Source: Limnohabitans sp. MMS-10A-192
GTDB lineage: Bacteria > Pseudomonadota > Gammaproteobacteria > Burkholderiales > Burkholderiaceae_C
Length of the DNA stretch: 64,000 nt
Direction of reading: 5' to 3'
Assembly (NCBI RefSeq): GCF_003063335.1
Contig: NZ_NERX01000006.1
Span: forward strand, 124,001-188,000
In this document: positions 46,672 to 56,239 of the stretch, piece after piece
Layout of the letters: every line of letters begins with the position of its first letter
Position numbering within the stretch: position 1 is the first letter of the stretch
The notes under the pieces: model-generated
What the model saw: the letters and a program-made list of their open reading frames with translations, nothing else
Database searches by the model: none
What the model was told of the DNA's origin: nothing
Position numbers and translations under genes: made by a program

Positions 46672-48774
46672 ATGCACACACTGAACACACTCCTCCAATC
46701 GAGCCGACTGTCGGTCATCACCTGTGCCGTATGGCTTGCGCTGGGCGGCACCTCGCTGGTGAGCGCTCAAAACGCACCGGGCAAGCCGGGCACCAAAAGC
46801 AAAGAGCCGATCACGCTGAACTTTGTGAATGCCGACATCGAGGCCGTGGCCCGCACGCTGGCCAGCTTGTCGGGGCACAACGTGGTGGTCGATCCCCGCG
46901 TCAAAGGCACCATGTCGCTGTCCAGCCAAGTGGCCGTGCCGCCTGCACAAGCCCTGCACTTGTTTGCCACCCAATTGCGCACGCAAGGCTTTGCCCTGAT
47001 TGAATCTTCGGGTCTGTACACCGTCTTGCCCGAAGCCGAAGCCAAACTGCAAAGCGGCACGGTATCGGCCGGCGCCGTAGGGGCCAGCAGCGGGCAGGTG
47101 GTCACGCAAATCTTTCGTCTGAACCACGAGAGCGCCAACAACCTGGTGCCGGTGCTGCGCCCACTGATCAGCCCCAACAACACCATCAACGTGAACCCGG
47201 GCACCAATGCGCTGGTCATCACCGATTACGGCGACAACCTGCAGCGCCTGGGCCGCATCATTGCCGCCCTGGACGTGTCCAACGCCACCGGTGTGGAAGT
47301 GATCCGCCTGAAACACGGCATCGCCGCCGACATGGCCACCATGGTGCAACGCCTGATCGACTCAGGTGCGGCCTCCGGCGTTGCAGGCGGGACTGCGGCG
47401 ACTCCAGGCTTGACCGACAGCGGCTTCAAAACCACGGTGCTGGCTGAAACCCGCACCAACGCGCTCATCGTGCGCGCCGCCAACCCGGCCAAACTGGCCC
47501 TGACGCGCAGCCTGATCGAACAACTTGACCAGCCCAACGCCAGCGGTGCCAACGCAGCCAGCGGCAACATCCATGTGGTCTACCTGAAAAACGCAGACGC
47601 CACCAAACTGGCCACCACCTTGCGCGCAGCCATCAGCAACAGCGCCATGGGCACCTCGGGCAGCGCCAATGCCAGCATGGCGGTGCAAGCCACGCCCAAC
47701 ACAGCGGGCGTGCCAGGCAGCAGCACGAACAGCCAGCCGTCCACCGGCGGGCAGATCCAGGCCGACCCGGCCACCAACGCGCTGATCATCACCGCGCCCG
47801 AGCCGCAATACCGCCAGCTGCGCAGCGTGATCGACATGCTCGACCAACGCCGCGCGCAGGTCTTTGTGGAAAGCCTGATCGCCGAAGTCAGCGCTGACAA
47901 GGCTGCAGAGTTTGGCGTGCAATGGATGAGCGGCACCGGCACAGGCAGCAACACCGTGGGGGTGATGGGCACCAACTTTTCAGTGGGCGGCACCAATTTG
48001 TTGACGCTGGCCGCCAATGCCGCCCAGGGCACCTACGCTGCATCACCTGGCTTCAACATCGCCGCAGGCCAACAACGCAATGGCGTTTTGGCGCTGGGCG
48101 CTCTGGCCCGCTTTTTGCAAACCAATGGCGACGCCAACATCCTGTCCACGCCCAATTTGCTGACCCTGGACAACGAAGAAGCGAAGATCGTGATCGGCCA
48201 AAACGTGCCCTTTGTCACAGGCCAATACACGGCCAACAACAGCGCCAGCGGCGCGGTCAACCCCTTCCAGACCATCGAACGCAAGGACGTGGGCCTGACC
48301 TTGCGCGTGAAACCGCAGATCAGCGAAAGCGGCACGGTGAAAATGCAGATCTTCCAGGAGGTCAGCAGCATCGACAGCAAGAGCTCCAGCACCTCGGGCC
48401 TGATCACCAACAAACGCTCCATCGAATCGAGCGTGCTGGTCGAAGACGGCTCTATCGTGGTGTTGGGTGGTTTGCTGCAAGACGACACCAGCAGCAGCCA
48501 GGAAAAAGTGCCCGGCTTCGGTGACATCCCCATCTTGGGCAACCTGTTCAAAGCCGAAACCCGCAGCCGCAAGAAAACCAATCTGATGGTGTTCTTGCGA
48601 CCCGTGGTGGTGCGCGATGGCGCGTCCACCGAAGCCCTGTCTTTGGGCCGCTACGAGCAAATGCGCTTGAACCAGCTGGGCAACCAACCGACGGCCACCT
48701 CCGCCATGCCGATCGAGGGCGCCGCCACCTTGCCCGCCCTGACCCCTGTGGTCCCTGCCACCACCAAGCCCTGA
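46672..48774 (+). CDS. gspD: Type II secretion outer membrane secretin GspD
   Basis: 700 residues. Signal peptide ends near LVSAQ (about 33). N0 (ITLNFVNADIEAVARTLASLSG, about 45), N1-N3 repeats with LKHGIAADMA and HVVYLKNADATKLATTL, a Ser/Gly/Asn-rich loop in N3, and the secretin domain with VPGFGDIPILGNLF and RSRKKTNLMVFLRPVVVRDG. It forms the outer membrane channel. No pilotin gene or obvious S-domain is seen. Confidence 0.95.
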   Translation: MHTLNTLLQSSRLSVITCAVWLALGGTSLVSAQNAPGKPGTKSKEPITLNFVNADIEAVARTLASLSGHNVVVDPRVKGTMSLSSQVAVPPAQALHLFATQLRTQGFALIESSGLYTVLPEAEAKLQSGTVSAGAVGASSGQVVTQIFRLNHESANNLVPVLRPLISPNNTINVNPGTNALVITDYGDNLQRLGRIIAALDVSNATGVEVIRLKHGIAADMATMVQRLIDSGAASGVAGGTAATPGLTDSGFKTTVLAETRTNALIVRAANPAKLALTRSLIEQLDQPNASGANAASGNIHVVYLKNADATKLATTLRAAISNSAMGTSGSANASMAVQATPNTAGVPGSSTNSQPSTGGQIQADPATNALIITAPEPQYRQLRSVIDMLDQRRAQVFVESLIAEVSADKAAEFGVQWMSGTGTGSNTVGVMGTNFSVGGTNLLTLAANAAQGTYAASPGFNIAAGQQRNGVLALGALARFLQTNGDANILSTPNLLTLDNEEAKIVIGQNVPFVTGQYTANNSASGAVNPFQTIERKDVGLTLRVKPQISESGTVKMQIFQEVSSIDSKSSSTSGLITNKRSIESSVLVEDGSIVVLGGLLQDDTSSSQEKVPGFGDIPILGNLFKAETRSRKKTNLMVFLRPVVVRDGASTEALSLGRYEQMRLNQLGNQPTATSAMPIEGAATLPALTPVVPATTKP

Positions 48775-48777
48775 GCC

Positions 48778-50190
48778 ATGCGAGCCGCCCACCCTCTGCC
48801 CTACACCTTCGCCCGCAGCCACCGGCTGCTGCTGGAGGCGGGCGCACAAGGCCTGACTTTGTGGTTGTGCAGCGACAGTGATCGCTCGGCCTTGTCCGAG
48901 GTCACACGCAAATACGGCCCTCAAGGTCTGAACATCCAGCACACCACACCGGCCGATGTGCAAGAGCGCATCCACAGAGCCTATGCCGGTGGGCAGGCGC
49001 ACGGCGCCTCCACGGCCGCTGCCGTGGTCAATGAGGTCGAATCAGATGCCGACCTCTCGCGCATGATGCAGGAGTTGCCCGCCGTTGAAGACCTGCTTGA
49101 AGCCAGCGACGACGCGCCCATCATCCGCATGCTCAACGCTTTGCTCACGCAGGCGGCACGCGATGGGGCCAGCGACATCCACATCGAGCCGTATGAGCGC
49201 CATTCGAGTGTGCGTTTTCGCATAGACGGCACCTTGCGCGAAGTTGTACAACCGAACCGGGCGCTGCATGCCGCATTGATCTCGCGCCTGAAAATCATGG
49301 CCGAACTCGACATCGCCGAAAAACGTTTGCCACAAGACGGCCGCATCAGCCTGCGCCTGGGCAGCAAAGCGGTGGACGTGCGCGTCTCGACTTTGCCCAG
49401 CGCCCACGGCGAGCGCGCTGTGCTGCGCCTGCTCGACAAAAGCGAAGCGCGATTGACACTGGAAGCCGTGGGCATGCAAGGCCGGGTGCTGCAGCAAGTG
49501 GAGCAACTCATTGCGCAGCCGCACGGCATCTTGCTGGTCACCGGCCCCACCGGCTCGGGCAAAACCACCTCGCTGTATGCCGCGCTGCAAAGATTGGACG
49601 CGGCGCACAACAACATCATGACGGTGGAAGACCCGATCGAGTACGAGCTGTCGGGCGTGGGCCAAACCCAGGTCAACGCCAAAATCGATTTGACTTTTGC
49701 CAAAGCCCTGCGCGCCATCCTGCGGCAAGACCCGGACGTGATCATGATCGGCGAGATCCGCGATTTTGAAACCGCACAAATCGCCATACAGGCCTCGCTC
49801 ACCGGCCACCTGGTGCTCGCCACGCTGCACACCAACGACGCGGCCAGCGCCATCACCCGGCTGACCGACATGGGCGTGGAGCCCTTCTTGTTGAGTTCAT
49901 CGCTGCTGGGTGTGCTGGCCCAGCGCCTGGTGCGCCAGCGCTGCAAGGCCTGCGCGGGCCAGGGATGCGATGCCTGTGGACATACGGGCTATGCCGGTCG
50001 CACCGGCATCTTCGAGCTGTTGGTGGCCTCCGAGGACATTCGGGCGCAAATCCACCAAGGCGCCGCCGAGGCCGATGTGCGTGCCACGGCCTTGCGCCAA
50101 GGCATGGTGCTGATGCGCGAAGATGGTCAGCGCTTGGTTGATGCCGGCATCACCAGCGCCGAAGAACTGCTGCGCGTCACGCGCGATTGA
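48778..50190 (+). CDS. gspE: Type II secretion ATPase GspE
   Basis: 470 residues. Walker A GPTGSGKTTS (about 258), Asp box MTVEDPIEYEL (about 281), Walker B QDPDVIMIGEIRD (about 319), His box LVLATLHTNDA (about 346) and a zinc-binding tetracysteine CKACAGQGCDAC (about 389). It powers pseudopilus assembly at the inner membrane. It starts 3 bp after the gspD stop. Confidence 0.96.
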   Translation: MRAAHPLPYTFARSHRLLLEAGAQGLTLWLCSDSDRSALSEVTRKYGPQGLNIQHTTPADVQERIHRAYAGGQAHGASTAAAVVNEVESDADLSRMMQELPAVEDLLEASDDAPIIRMLNALLTQAARDGASDIHIEPYERHSSVRFRIDGTLREVVQPNRALHAALISRLKIMAELDIAEKRLPQDGRISLRLGSKAVDVRVSTLPSAHGERAVLRLLDKSEARLTLEAVGMQGRVLQQVEQLIAQPHGILLVTGPTGSGKTTSLYAALQRLDAAHNNIMTVEDPIEYELSGVGQTQVNAKIDLTFAKALRAILRQDPDVIMIGEIRDFETAQIAIQASLTGHLVLATLHTNDAASAITRLTDMGVEPFLLSSSLLGVLAQRLVRQRCKACAGQGCDACGHTGYAGRTGIFELLVASEDIRAQIHQGAAEADVRATALRQGMVLMREDGQRLVDAGITSAEELLRVTRD

Positions 50191-50214
50191 GCAGCCAGGC
50201 TGGAGCGAACCTGC

Positions 50215-51051
50215 ATGCGCCAAACCCACACACCGTCCCGCTGGCGCAACGCTTGGTTGCGTGCGCTGTGTAGCGTGGTGTGTTGTGCGGCTTTGAGTGC
50301 TCCGGCGCAAGAGCACCCCAGCATCACCGTGCCAGAGGCAGAAGCCCCCGCGCCCTCCCCCTGGACTTACAGCCTGGGGCTGCGCACCGAAATTGCCAAC
50401 CTCAGCCATCCGGGCAGCATGAAGCTGCGCCCCAGCCTGGGCCTGCGCTACGGGCGCTGGCGCATCGGGCAAACCGATGGCACAGACTGGCACCGCTTCG
50501 GTCAGGTGCTGCAAGACAGCAACCTCACCTATGACGTGCGACAGGACTCCAAGTGGAGCGTTTCGCTGTCGGGCAGCATCATCAACCTCGACAACGACAG
50601 CCACTTTGACGCCGTCAAAGCCGGCCGCAAAACCTTGCGTGCCAAAGCCGGGCTGGACTACCGCCTGCCCAACCGCTGGTCGGTCGGCCTGATCGCCACA
50701 CAAGACGTGTTCATGCGAGGCGACGGCACCACCTTGTCTCCCGTGCTGACTTACCGCAAACCCTTGACGGAAAACAGCACCTTGATGCTCAGCCAGTCGA
50801 TGATCTGGGGCAGTGCCTCGCACTGGCAAACGCAGCAAAACCGGACCCCGCAGGGCGTCACACACCAAGGCGCGGGTTGGGGCGGTCTCGGCACCCAGCT
50901 GGCCTACCGGCACAAACTGTCGCGGCATTGGGGCTTTTTCAGCCAACTTGGCGCCCAACGCACGATCCAGCCGGTCTTTCCGACCACCGTGTCTTCGCCC
51001 ACACACTGGACCTATTCGGGTCAGTTGGGTGTGGTGTATTTCGACCATTGA
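50215..51051 (+). CDS. MipA/OmpV-family outer membrane protein within the gsp operon
   Basis: 278 residues. A signal peptide ends near SAPAQ (about 32). The mature part alternates short amphipathic strands (YSLGLRTEIANL, PSLGLRYGRWRIG, AGLDYRLPNRWSVG) and ends WTYSGQLGVVYFDH, as in outer membrane barrels of the MipA/OmpV family. It lies between gspE (24 bp before) and gspF (6 bp after) on the same strand, so it must be co-transcribed with the secretion genes. MipA proteins are known as scaffolds or adhesion-type porin-like proteins; a role in secretion is only inferred from place. Confidence 0.75.
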   Translation: MRQTHTPSRWRNAWLRALCSVVCCAALSAPAQEHPSITVPEAEAPAPSPWTYSLGLRTEIANLSHPGSMKLRPSLGLRYGRWRIGQTDGTDWHRFGQVLQDSNLTYDVRQDSKWSVSLSGSIINLDNDSHFDAVKAGRKTLRAKAGLDYRLPNRWSVGLIATQDVFMRGDGTTLSPVLTYRKPLTENSTLMLSQSMIWGSASHWQTQQNRTPQGVTHQGAGWGGLGTQLAYRHKLSRHWGFFSQLGAQRTIQPVFPTTVSSPTHWTYSGQLGVVYFDH

Positions 51052-51057
51052 GCGCCC

Positions 51058-52296
51058 ATGCCTGCCTACCGATTTGAAGCCCTGCAAGCCGATGGCGCCT
51101 CGCGCAAAGGCGTGATCGAAGCCGACAGCGTCAAAGCCGCACGCAGCCAATTGCGTGCGCAATCGCTCGTTCCCCTGTCGGTCGAGGCCATTGCGGGCTC
51201 GTCCGCCGATGCCCAGGCCCAGCATTTGCCGTGGTGGCAACGGCCCGTGGGCCGCTCACGCGCCTTCAGCGCCAGCCAGCGCGCCGTCTGGACCCGTCAA
51301 CTCGCGGGCTTGGTGGGCAGCGGCCTGCCCATCGAGCGTGCCCTGGCCGCGTTGGCCGACGAGGCGGACGACGACCGGCAGCGCCTGCTGGTGGCCGCGA
51401 TCCGCGCCGAAGTCAATTCAGGCAGCAGCTTGGGCAGTGCACTGGCACAACACCCCTCGGAATTTCCCGCGATCGACCGCGCCGTGATCGCAGCAGGCGA
51501 GCAAAGTGGGCACTTGGGCTTGGTGCTCGAGCAACTGGCCAATGACCTCGAAGAGCACCAGGCCCTGCGCGCCAAACTGCTGGGCGCGGCCCTGTATCCG
51601 GCCATTGTCTGTCTGGTGGCACTGGCCATCGTCATCTTTTTGGTCACGTCGGTGGTGCCGCAGGTGGCCGGGGTGTTTGCAGGCACCCAACGGCGACTGC
51701 CCATGCTGACCGTGGCCATGCTCAGCCTGAGCGACCTGGTGCGGCAATGGGGCTGGCTGATGTTGATCACCGCGACCGCTGGCATCGCAGGCTTTCGCCT
51801 GGCCTTGCGTCAAACCGCGTTTCGTTTGCAGTTTGACGCCGCCTGGCTGCGCCTGCCCCTCGTCGGGCGACTGGCGCGGGGCTACAACAGCGCCCGTTTT
51901 GCGTCCACCCTGGCCATGCTCACGGCAGCAGGCGTGCCCATCCTCAAAGCCTTGCAGGCCGCTGGCGACACCTTGTCCAACCAGGCCCTGCGTGCTGACG
52001 CGCTCGAAGCACTGGTGCGCGTGCGCGAAGGCGCACCCTTGGGCACGGCCTTGGCCCAGCACGCACGGTTTCCGGGTCTGCTGAGCATGTTTGCCAAACT
52101 GGGCGAACAAACCGGTCAGCTGCCCCTGATGCTGCAACGGGCCGCCCAGCAACTGTCCGCCGATGTGCAACGCCGCGCCATGGCGCTGGCCACCATCCTG
52201 GAGCCTTTGCTGATCGTCGCCATGGGCGGCATGGTCATGCTGATCGTGCTGGCCGTGCTGATGCCCATCATGGAACTGAACCAATGGGTCAAGTGA
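51058..52296 (+). CDS. gspF: Type II secretion inner-membrane protein GspF
   Basis: 412 residues, usual GspF length. It begins MPAYRFEALQADG, has two four-helix cytoplasmic domains (about 70-170 and 275-375) and three membrane helices (about 175-200, 225-245, 380-405). Conserved FSASQRAVWTRQLAGLVGSGLPIERAL. It recruits GspE and the pseudopilus base. It is last of the gsp cluster. Confidence 0.95.
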   Translation: MPAYRFEALQADGASRKGVIEADSVKAARSQLRAQSLVPLSVEAIAGSSADAQAQHLPWWQRPVGRSRAFSASQRAVWTRQLAGLVGSGLPIERALAALADEADDDRQRLLVAAIRAEVNSGSSLGSALAQHPSEFPAIDRAVIAAGEQSGHLGLVLEQLANDLEEHQALRAKLLGAALYPAIVCLVALAIVIFLVTSVVPQVAGVFAGTQRRLPMLTVAMLSLSDLVRQWGWLMLITATAGIAGFRLALRQTAFRLQFDAAWLRLPLVGRLARGYNSARFASTLAMLTAAGVPILKALQAAGDTLSNQALRADALEALVRVREGAPLGTALAQHARFPGLLSMFAKLGEQTGQLPLMLQRAAQQLSADVQRRAMALATILEPLLIVAMGGMVMLIVLAVLMPIMELNQWVK

Positions 52297-52312
52297 CCCG
52301 AAGAAAGCCCAC

Positions 52313-53209
52313 ATGCCTGCATCGTTAGAAGGTCAGCTGGTCGTTGCGATTTCTTCGCGGGCCTTGTTCGATTTCGAGGAAGAAAACAAGGTCTTCGAGC
52401 AAGGCGATGACCGCGCCTACATGAAGCTGCAACTCGATCGGCTGGAAGCGCCGGCCCGGCCTGGCGTGGCTTTTTCTCTGGTGCGCAAACTGCTCGCATT
52501 CAACGATGCCGATGCCCAACGCGTGGAAGTGGTGATCCTCTCGCGCAATGACCCGGTCTCGGGCATGCGGGTGTTCCGCTCGGCCAAGCACTACGACCTG
52601 CCCATCCAGCGCGGCAGCTTCACACGGGGCCAATCCCCCTGGCGTTACCTCAAGCCATTGAACGCGAACCTGTTTTTGTCCACCCACCTGTCCGATGTGC
52701 GCGCTGCCTTGGGCGCAGGCGTACCGGCAGCGCAGGTCTACCCGCACTCGGCACTGGCCTCTGAAGCGCATCCGCACGAGGTGCGCATCGCTTTTGACGG
52801 TGATGCGGTGCTGTTTTCCGACGAAGCCGAGCGGGTGTTTCAAGCCGAAGGGCTGTCGGCCTTTCAAAAACACGAAAGCGACAAAGCGGCTCAACCCTTG
52901 CTGGCCGGCCCTTTCAAGCCCCTGTTGGCCGCCTTGCATCGCCTGCAACAAGAGGGCACACCGGCCATGCGCATCCGCACAGCGCTGGTCACGGCGCGCA
53001 GCGCGCCTGCGCATGAACGCGCCATCCGCACCCTGATGGACTGGAACATCGAAGTGGATGAAGCCATGTTTTTGGGCGGATTGCCCAAAGGCGAGTTTCT
53101 GCGCGAGTTCGAACCGGATTTCTTCTTTGACGACCAGACCGGTCACATCGAGTCGGCCGCTCGCCATGTGCCCGCAGGCCATGTGGCCTCGGGCATCTCC
53201 AACGACTGA
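52313..53209 (+). CDS. Cytosolic 5'-nucleotidase (NT5C1-like family)
   Basis: 298 residues. It matches the bacterial homologues of cytosolic 5'-nucleotidase I: an N-terminal VAISSRALFDFEEENKVF segment, VVILSRNDPVSGMRVF (about 74), IAFDGDAVLFSDEAE (about 157-171), and DFFFDDQTGHIESA near the C-terminus. It should remove phosphate from (deoxy)nucleoside monophosphates. Only 16 bp separate it from gspF, so it may share that transcript. Confidence 0.85.
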   Translation: MPASLEGQLVVAISSRALFDFEEENKVFEQGDDRAYMKLQLDRLEAPARPGVAFSLVRKLLAFNDADAQRVEVVILSRNDPVSGMRVFRSAKHYDLPIQRGSFTRGQSPWRYLKPLNANLFLSTHLSDVRAALGAGVPAAQVYPHSALASEAHPHEVRIAFDGDAVLFSDEAERVFQAEGLSAFQKHESDKAAQPLLAGPFKPLLAALHRLQQEGTPAMRIRTALVTARSAPAHERAIRTLMDWNIEVDEAMFLGGLPKGEFLREFEPDFFFDDQTGHIESAARHVPAGHVASGISND

Positions 53210-53213
53210 GGCT

Positions 53214-54164
53214 TCAGTCGGGGATCGCCACGGGCCTGCGCCCTTCACGACGCGCAATCCACACCGTGGCGCCCAAGATGACCGCGGCCCCCAACCAGGT
53301 CGATTGGCTGGGCACATCGCCAAAAATCAACCAGCCCAACATGGACGCCCAGACCAAGTCCAGAAAGCGCAAGGACTGTGTGGCCGAGATGTCGGCAATG
53401 GCAAAGGCCCGCGTCAGGCAGTAGTGCGCCAAGGTGCCGAACACGCCCGTCAAGAAAAAACCAAACCATTGCCACAGCGTCGGTGCTTGCCAATGCGGCA
53501 AGGCCATGGGCAAACTCAGCACGGTCACGGTGATGGCTTGCCACAGCACGATCACGCCGGGTTTTTCGTAACGGGTGAGCGCCTTGGTGATCAAAAACGA
53601 AGCTGCAAAGACCGGTGCAGACGCCAGCATGACCAGGTTGTACCAGCCACCCGTGCCGGACATCTTGGGCAAAACCACCACCAGCACACCCGCAAAGCCG
53701 ATCATGGCGGCGATCCAGCGATCGCGCCGCATGGTCTCGCCCAAAAACCAGGCGGCCCCCAGCATGATGAAAATCGGCCCGGTGAAACCGATCGCCGTCA
53801 TGTCGGCCAAGGGAATTTGCGGCAAAGCGGTGAACCACAAAATCAAACCCAGCGTGTGCACAGCACCCCGCCAGAACTGGCCTTGGATGTTGACGGGCTT
53901 GTAGGCTTGCCAGCCATCGCGCACCACCCAGGGCAGCATGACCAGCATGCCCATGAGGTAACGCAAGAATTGGGTTTCGTAGGCATCGAGCTGCATCGAC
54001 AGCCCACGCGCCACGGTGTTGAGCAAGGAAAACAGGATGCCACCGGCGACCATCCAAAGCATGCCACGCACAGCAGCTGGCCAACTGGCCAAAAGGCGCA
54101 ACCCACGGCGGTGGGCGATGGCAGCGCGCTGCGGTGCCGAAAAAAAGGGCTTGCGATGTTTCAT
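53214..54164 (-). CDS. DMT-superfamily transporter (EamA domains)
   Basis: 316 residues from ATG 54164. Ten membrane helices in two five-helix repeats, as in EamA/RhaT exporters; conserved GFTGPIFIMLGA and DLVWASMLGWLIFGDVPS segments close each half. Substrate unknown. It is convergent with the 5'-nucleotidase by 4 bp. Confidence 0.87.
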   Translation of the reverse strand: MKHRKPFFSAPQRAAIAHRRGLRLLASWPAAVRGMLWMVAGGILFSLLNTVARGLSMQLDAYETQFLRYLMGMLVMLPWVVRDGWQAYKPVNIQGQFWRGAVHTLGLILWFTALPQIPLADMTAIGFTGPIFIMLGAAWFLGETMRRDRWIAAMIGFAGVLVVVLPKMSGTGGWYNLVMLASAPVFAASFLITKALTRYEKPGVIVLWQAITVTVLSLPMALPHWQAPTLWQWFGFFLTGVFGTLAHYCLTRAFAIADISATQSLRFLDLVWASMLGWLIFGDVPSQSTWLGAAVILGATVWIARREGRRPVAIPD

Positions 54165-54286
54165 GCAAGCCCCAAGGAAAGAAGATGAATCACAGAGCCA
54201 TCTTAGGCACAAGCACTGATGACATCAGTCGCTTGGGTTACCCCGGCCTGCAGTCATCTGAAACACGGGATTGAAGGCTTATTTTT

Positions 54287-54314
54287 GTCATACCGCACTC
54301 GATGCGGTATCCAG
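54287..54314 (+). repeat. 28-bp palindromic repeat, copy 2
   Basis: Begins GTCAT and ends TCCAG with the 8-bp stem ATACCGCA / TGCGGTAT around a CTCGA loop. Same length and layout as the copy at 33460; compensatory changes keep the stem. Confidence 0.75.
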
Positions 54315-54335
54315 TCAGCGCAATGCTGAAATAAC

Positions 54336-54363
54336 TTGGACCCCGGATCAAGTCCGGGGTGAC
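54336..54363 (-). repeat. 28-bp palindromic repeat, copy 3 (inverted)
   Basis: On the minus strand it begins GTCAC and ends TCCAA; stem ACCCCGGA / TCCGGGGT around a 5-nt loop. It faces copy 2 across a 21-bp spacer that itself can pair (CAGC/GCTG). Confidence 0.75.
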
Positions 54364-54374
54364 AGAGGGGATCA

Positions 54375-54391
54375 ATCAAGTACAGGGTGAC
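54375..54391 (-). repeat. Half copy of the palindromic repeat
   Basis: Seventeen bases match the inner half of copy 3 with two differences, enough to abolish the stem. Confidence 0.55.
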
Positions 54392-54425
54392 AGCCCTTGA
54401 AACTGTGGAGCCCTTGAAACTGTAG
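54392..54425 (+). repeat. Two tandem 17-bp units
   Basis: AGCCCTTGAAACTGTGG is followed directly by the same unit with one change, and then by a further partial unit CGCCCTTGGA. The gap from 54165 to 54450 holds this and the palindromic repeats but no gene. Confidence 0.85.
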
Positions 54426-54450
54426 CGCCCTTGGATGAGGGCCAAGCCAA

Positions 54451-55326
54451 TCAGTGCTGGCTGCTTTGCAAAGCGGCGATGCGCTCTTCAATCGGAGGGT
54501 GTGTGCTGAACAACTGGCCAATGCCACCGGCAATGCCCATGGCCGCCACGCTCTTGGGCAGCTCGGCGGTGTGCACACCGCCCAAGCGGGCCAGCGCATT
54601 GATCATGGGCTGCTTGCGCCCCATGAGCTGGGCGGCACCGGCATCGGCGCGGAACTCGCGCTGACGGCTGAACCAGGCCACCACGATGGCCGCAGCAAAG
54701 CCCAAAACGATGTCCAGCACGATGGTGGTCACCATGTAGCCGATGCCGGGGCCACTGCGCTCGTCGTCGCCCTTGCGCAGGAAGCTGTCCACCGCATAAC
54801 CGATCACGCGCGACAGGAACACCACGAAGGTGTTCATCACGCCCTGGATCAAGGTCATGGTGACCATGTCGCCGTTGGCCACGTGGGCCACTTCGTGAGC
54901 GATCACGGCCTCGATTTCTTCGTGCGTCATGTTTTGCAGCAAGCCGGTGGACACCGCCACCAGCGCCGAGTCACGGAAAGCGCCTGTAGCGAACGCGTTG
55001 GGATCGCCTTCAAAAATGCCGACTTCGGGCATGCCGATGCCGGCTTTGTCGGCCAGCTTGCGCACCGTGTCCACGATCCAGGCTTCGTCGGCGTTTTGGG
55101 GTTGATCGATCACGCGCACGCCTGAGGTCCACTTGGCCATGGGCTTGCTGATCAGCAAGGAAATGATGGCGCCACCGAAGCCCATCACCAGGGCATAGCC
55201 CAGCAAAGCGCCCAAGTTCAGGCCGTTGGCAGTCAAGTAGCGGTTCACGCCCAGCAAGCTGGCCACGATGCCCAGCACAGCGACGACGGCGATGTTGGTC
55301 AAAACAAACAGAAAAATACGTTTCAT
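54451..55326 (-). CDS. htpX: Membrane zinc metalloprotease HtpX
   Basis: 291 residues. Two N-terminal membrane helices, the zinc motif HEVAH (about 144-148) in [13 protein letters not shown], a further hydrophobic pair (about 160-215) and the third ligand Glu in [14 protein letters not shown] (about 226). It degrades misfolded membrane proteins together with FtsH. It ends [13 protein letters not shown], the family C-terminus. Confidence 0.96.
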   Translation of the reverse strand: MKRIFLFVLTNIAVVAVLGIVASLLGVNRYLTANGLNLGALLGYALVMGFGGAIISLLISKPMAKWTSGVRVIDQPQNADEAWIVDTVRKLADKAGIGMPEVGIFEGDPNAFATGAFRDSALVAVSTGLLQNMTHEEIEAVIAHEVAHVANGDMVTMTLIQGVMNTFVVFLSRVIGYAVDSFLRKGDDERSGPGIGYMVTTIVLDIVLGFAAAIVVAWFSRQREFRADAGAAQLMGRKQPMINALARLGGVHTAELPKSVAAMGIAGGIGQLFSTHPPIEERIAALQSSQH

Positions 55327-55393
55327 TCCAGATCCCTTTGACGCCCTTCAAGTCAGGGCGATGTTGCGAATGTTAGGGGCTCAAAGCCCAAAA

Positions 55394-56239
55394 TCAAGCG
55401 GCCGGGCCGATTTCCTGAATGGCGTACGGTTTTTCCAGCTTGGTGCGCAGGCGACGGGGTCGAAATACCCCCACGTCCTCGTAAAAATCGGGTGCCTCAT
55501 TGGGCGCCCACCAGCCGGGCACACCCAAAACCGGCAGTGGACTGAACGGCTTGGTGGCCAACTTCTCGGTCGTCAGGTCTTGTGCCAGCCAGGCATCCAG
55601 GCCCGCGGCGTCCACCGCATGCGGCACACGCCACAAATGAACGGTGATCGATTTGTAGGGCTGCACCAGTTTTTCAAGCGCGGCATGGCCAAAGGTCCAC
55701 AAACGCACATGCGCCCATTGCGCACGGCAAGCGACCATGGCGTCTTGCCAACGGTGTGCCGTCAAGGCGTCCCACACCCCATCCGGGGCCTGAATCAGCA
55801 AAGCGTTCTCATCAAACACCGTGGCCGCATCGCGCACCGGGCCGCGCACTTGCCCAACCCCGGCGCGGGCAATTTCTGCGGCCTGCAACTGGTTGAGCCG
55901 CTTTTTGGCCAGCGGGAAATGCATCCAGCACAAAGCGTTGAAAAAGTCGTGCAAGCCTTCACGCGTGGGCACTTGGCCGCGGGCGTAGATGAAGTCTTCG
56001 TAGGCCTGACCTTCGGGCAAATCGGCTTGCGGCACAAAGCCCACCGGGGCCAGGCCGACCTCGCTCAAGGCCTGCGACTGCGGACATCCTGCCCCCACGC
56101 GTTGCGCGATGGGCTCGCCCACCGCTCGCCAGTCGGCCAGCCAGGGCGCATTCCAGTCGATATCGGCCACGCCCAGGGCCGTGGCCGGCTCACACCGGCA
56201 GCCAGGGCGGTTCGGGTTCAGGCGCTCACCAGTCGCCAC
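55394..56239 (-). CDS. DUF3025 family protein
   Basis: 281 residues. Recognised by the conserved [21 protein letters not shown] and [19 protein letters not shown] segments (about 68-120), which are typical of DUF3025. Cytosolic, function not known. The GTG start overlaps the end of pyrC by 22 bp, and the family often follows pyrC in Burkholderiales. A later start cannot be excluded as no ribosome site is visible. Confidence 0.82.
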   Translation of the reverse strand: MATGERLNPNRPGCRCEPATALGVADIDWNAPWLADWRAVGEPIAQRVGAGCPQSQALSEVGLAPVGFVPQADLPEGQAYEDFIYARGQVPTREGLHDFFNALCWMHFPLAKKRLNQLQAAEIARAGVGQVRGPVRDAATVFDENALLIQAPDGVWDALTAHRWQDAMVACRAQWAHVRLWTFGHAALEKLVQPYKSITVHLWRVPHAVDAAGLDAWLAQDLTTEKLATKPFSPLPVLGVPGWWAPNEAPDFYEDVGVFRPRRLRTKLEKPYAIQEIGPAA

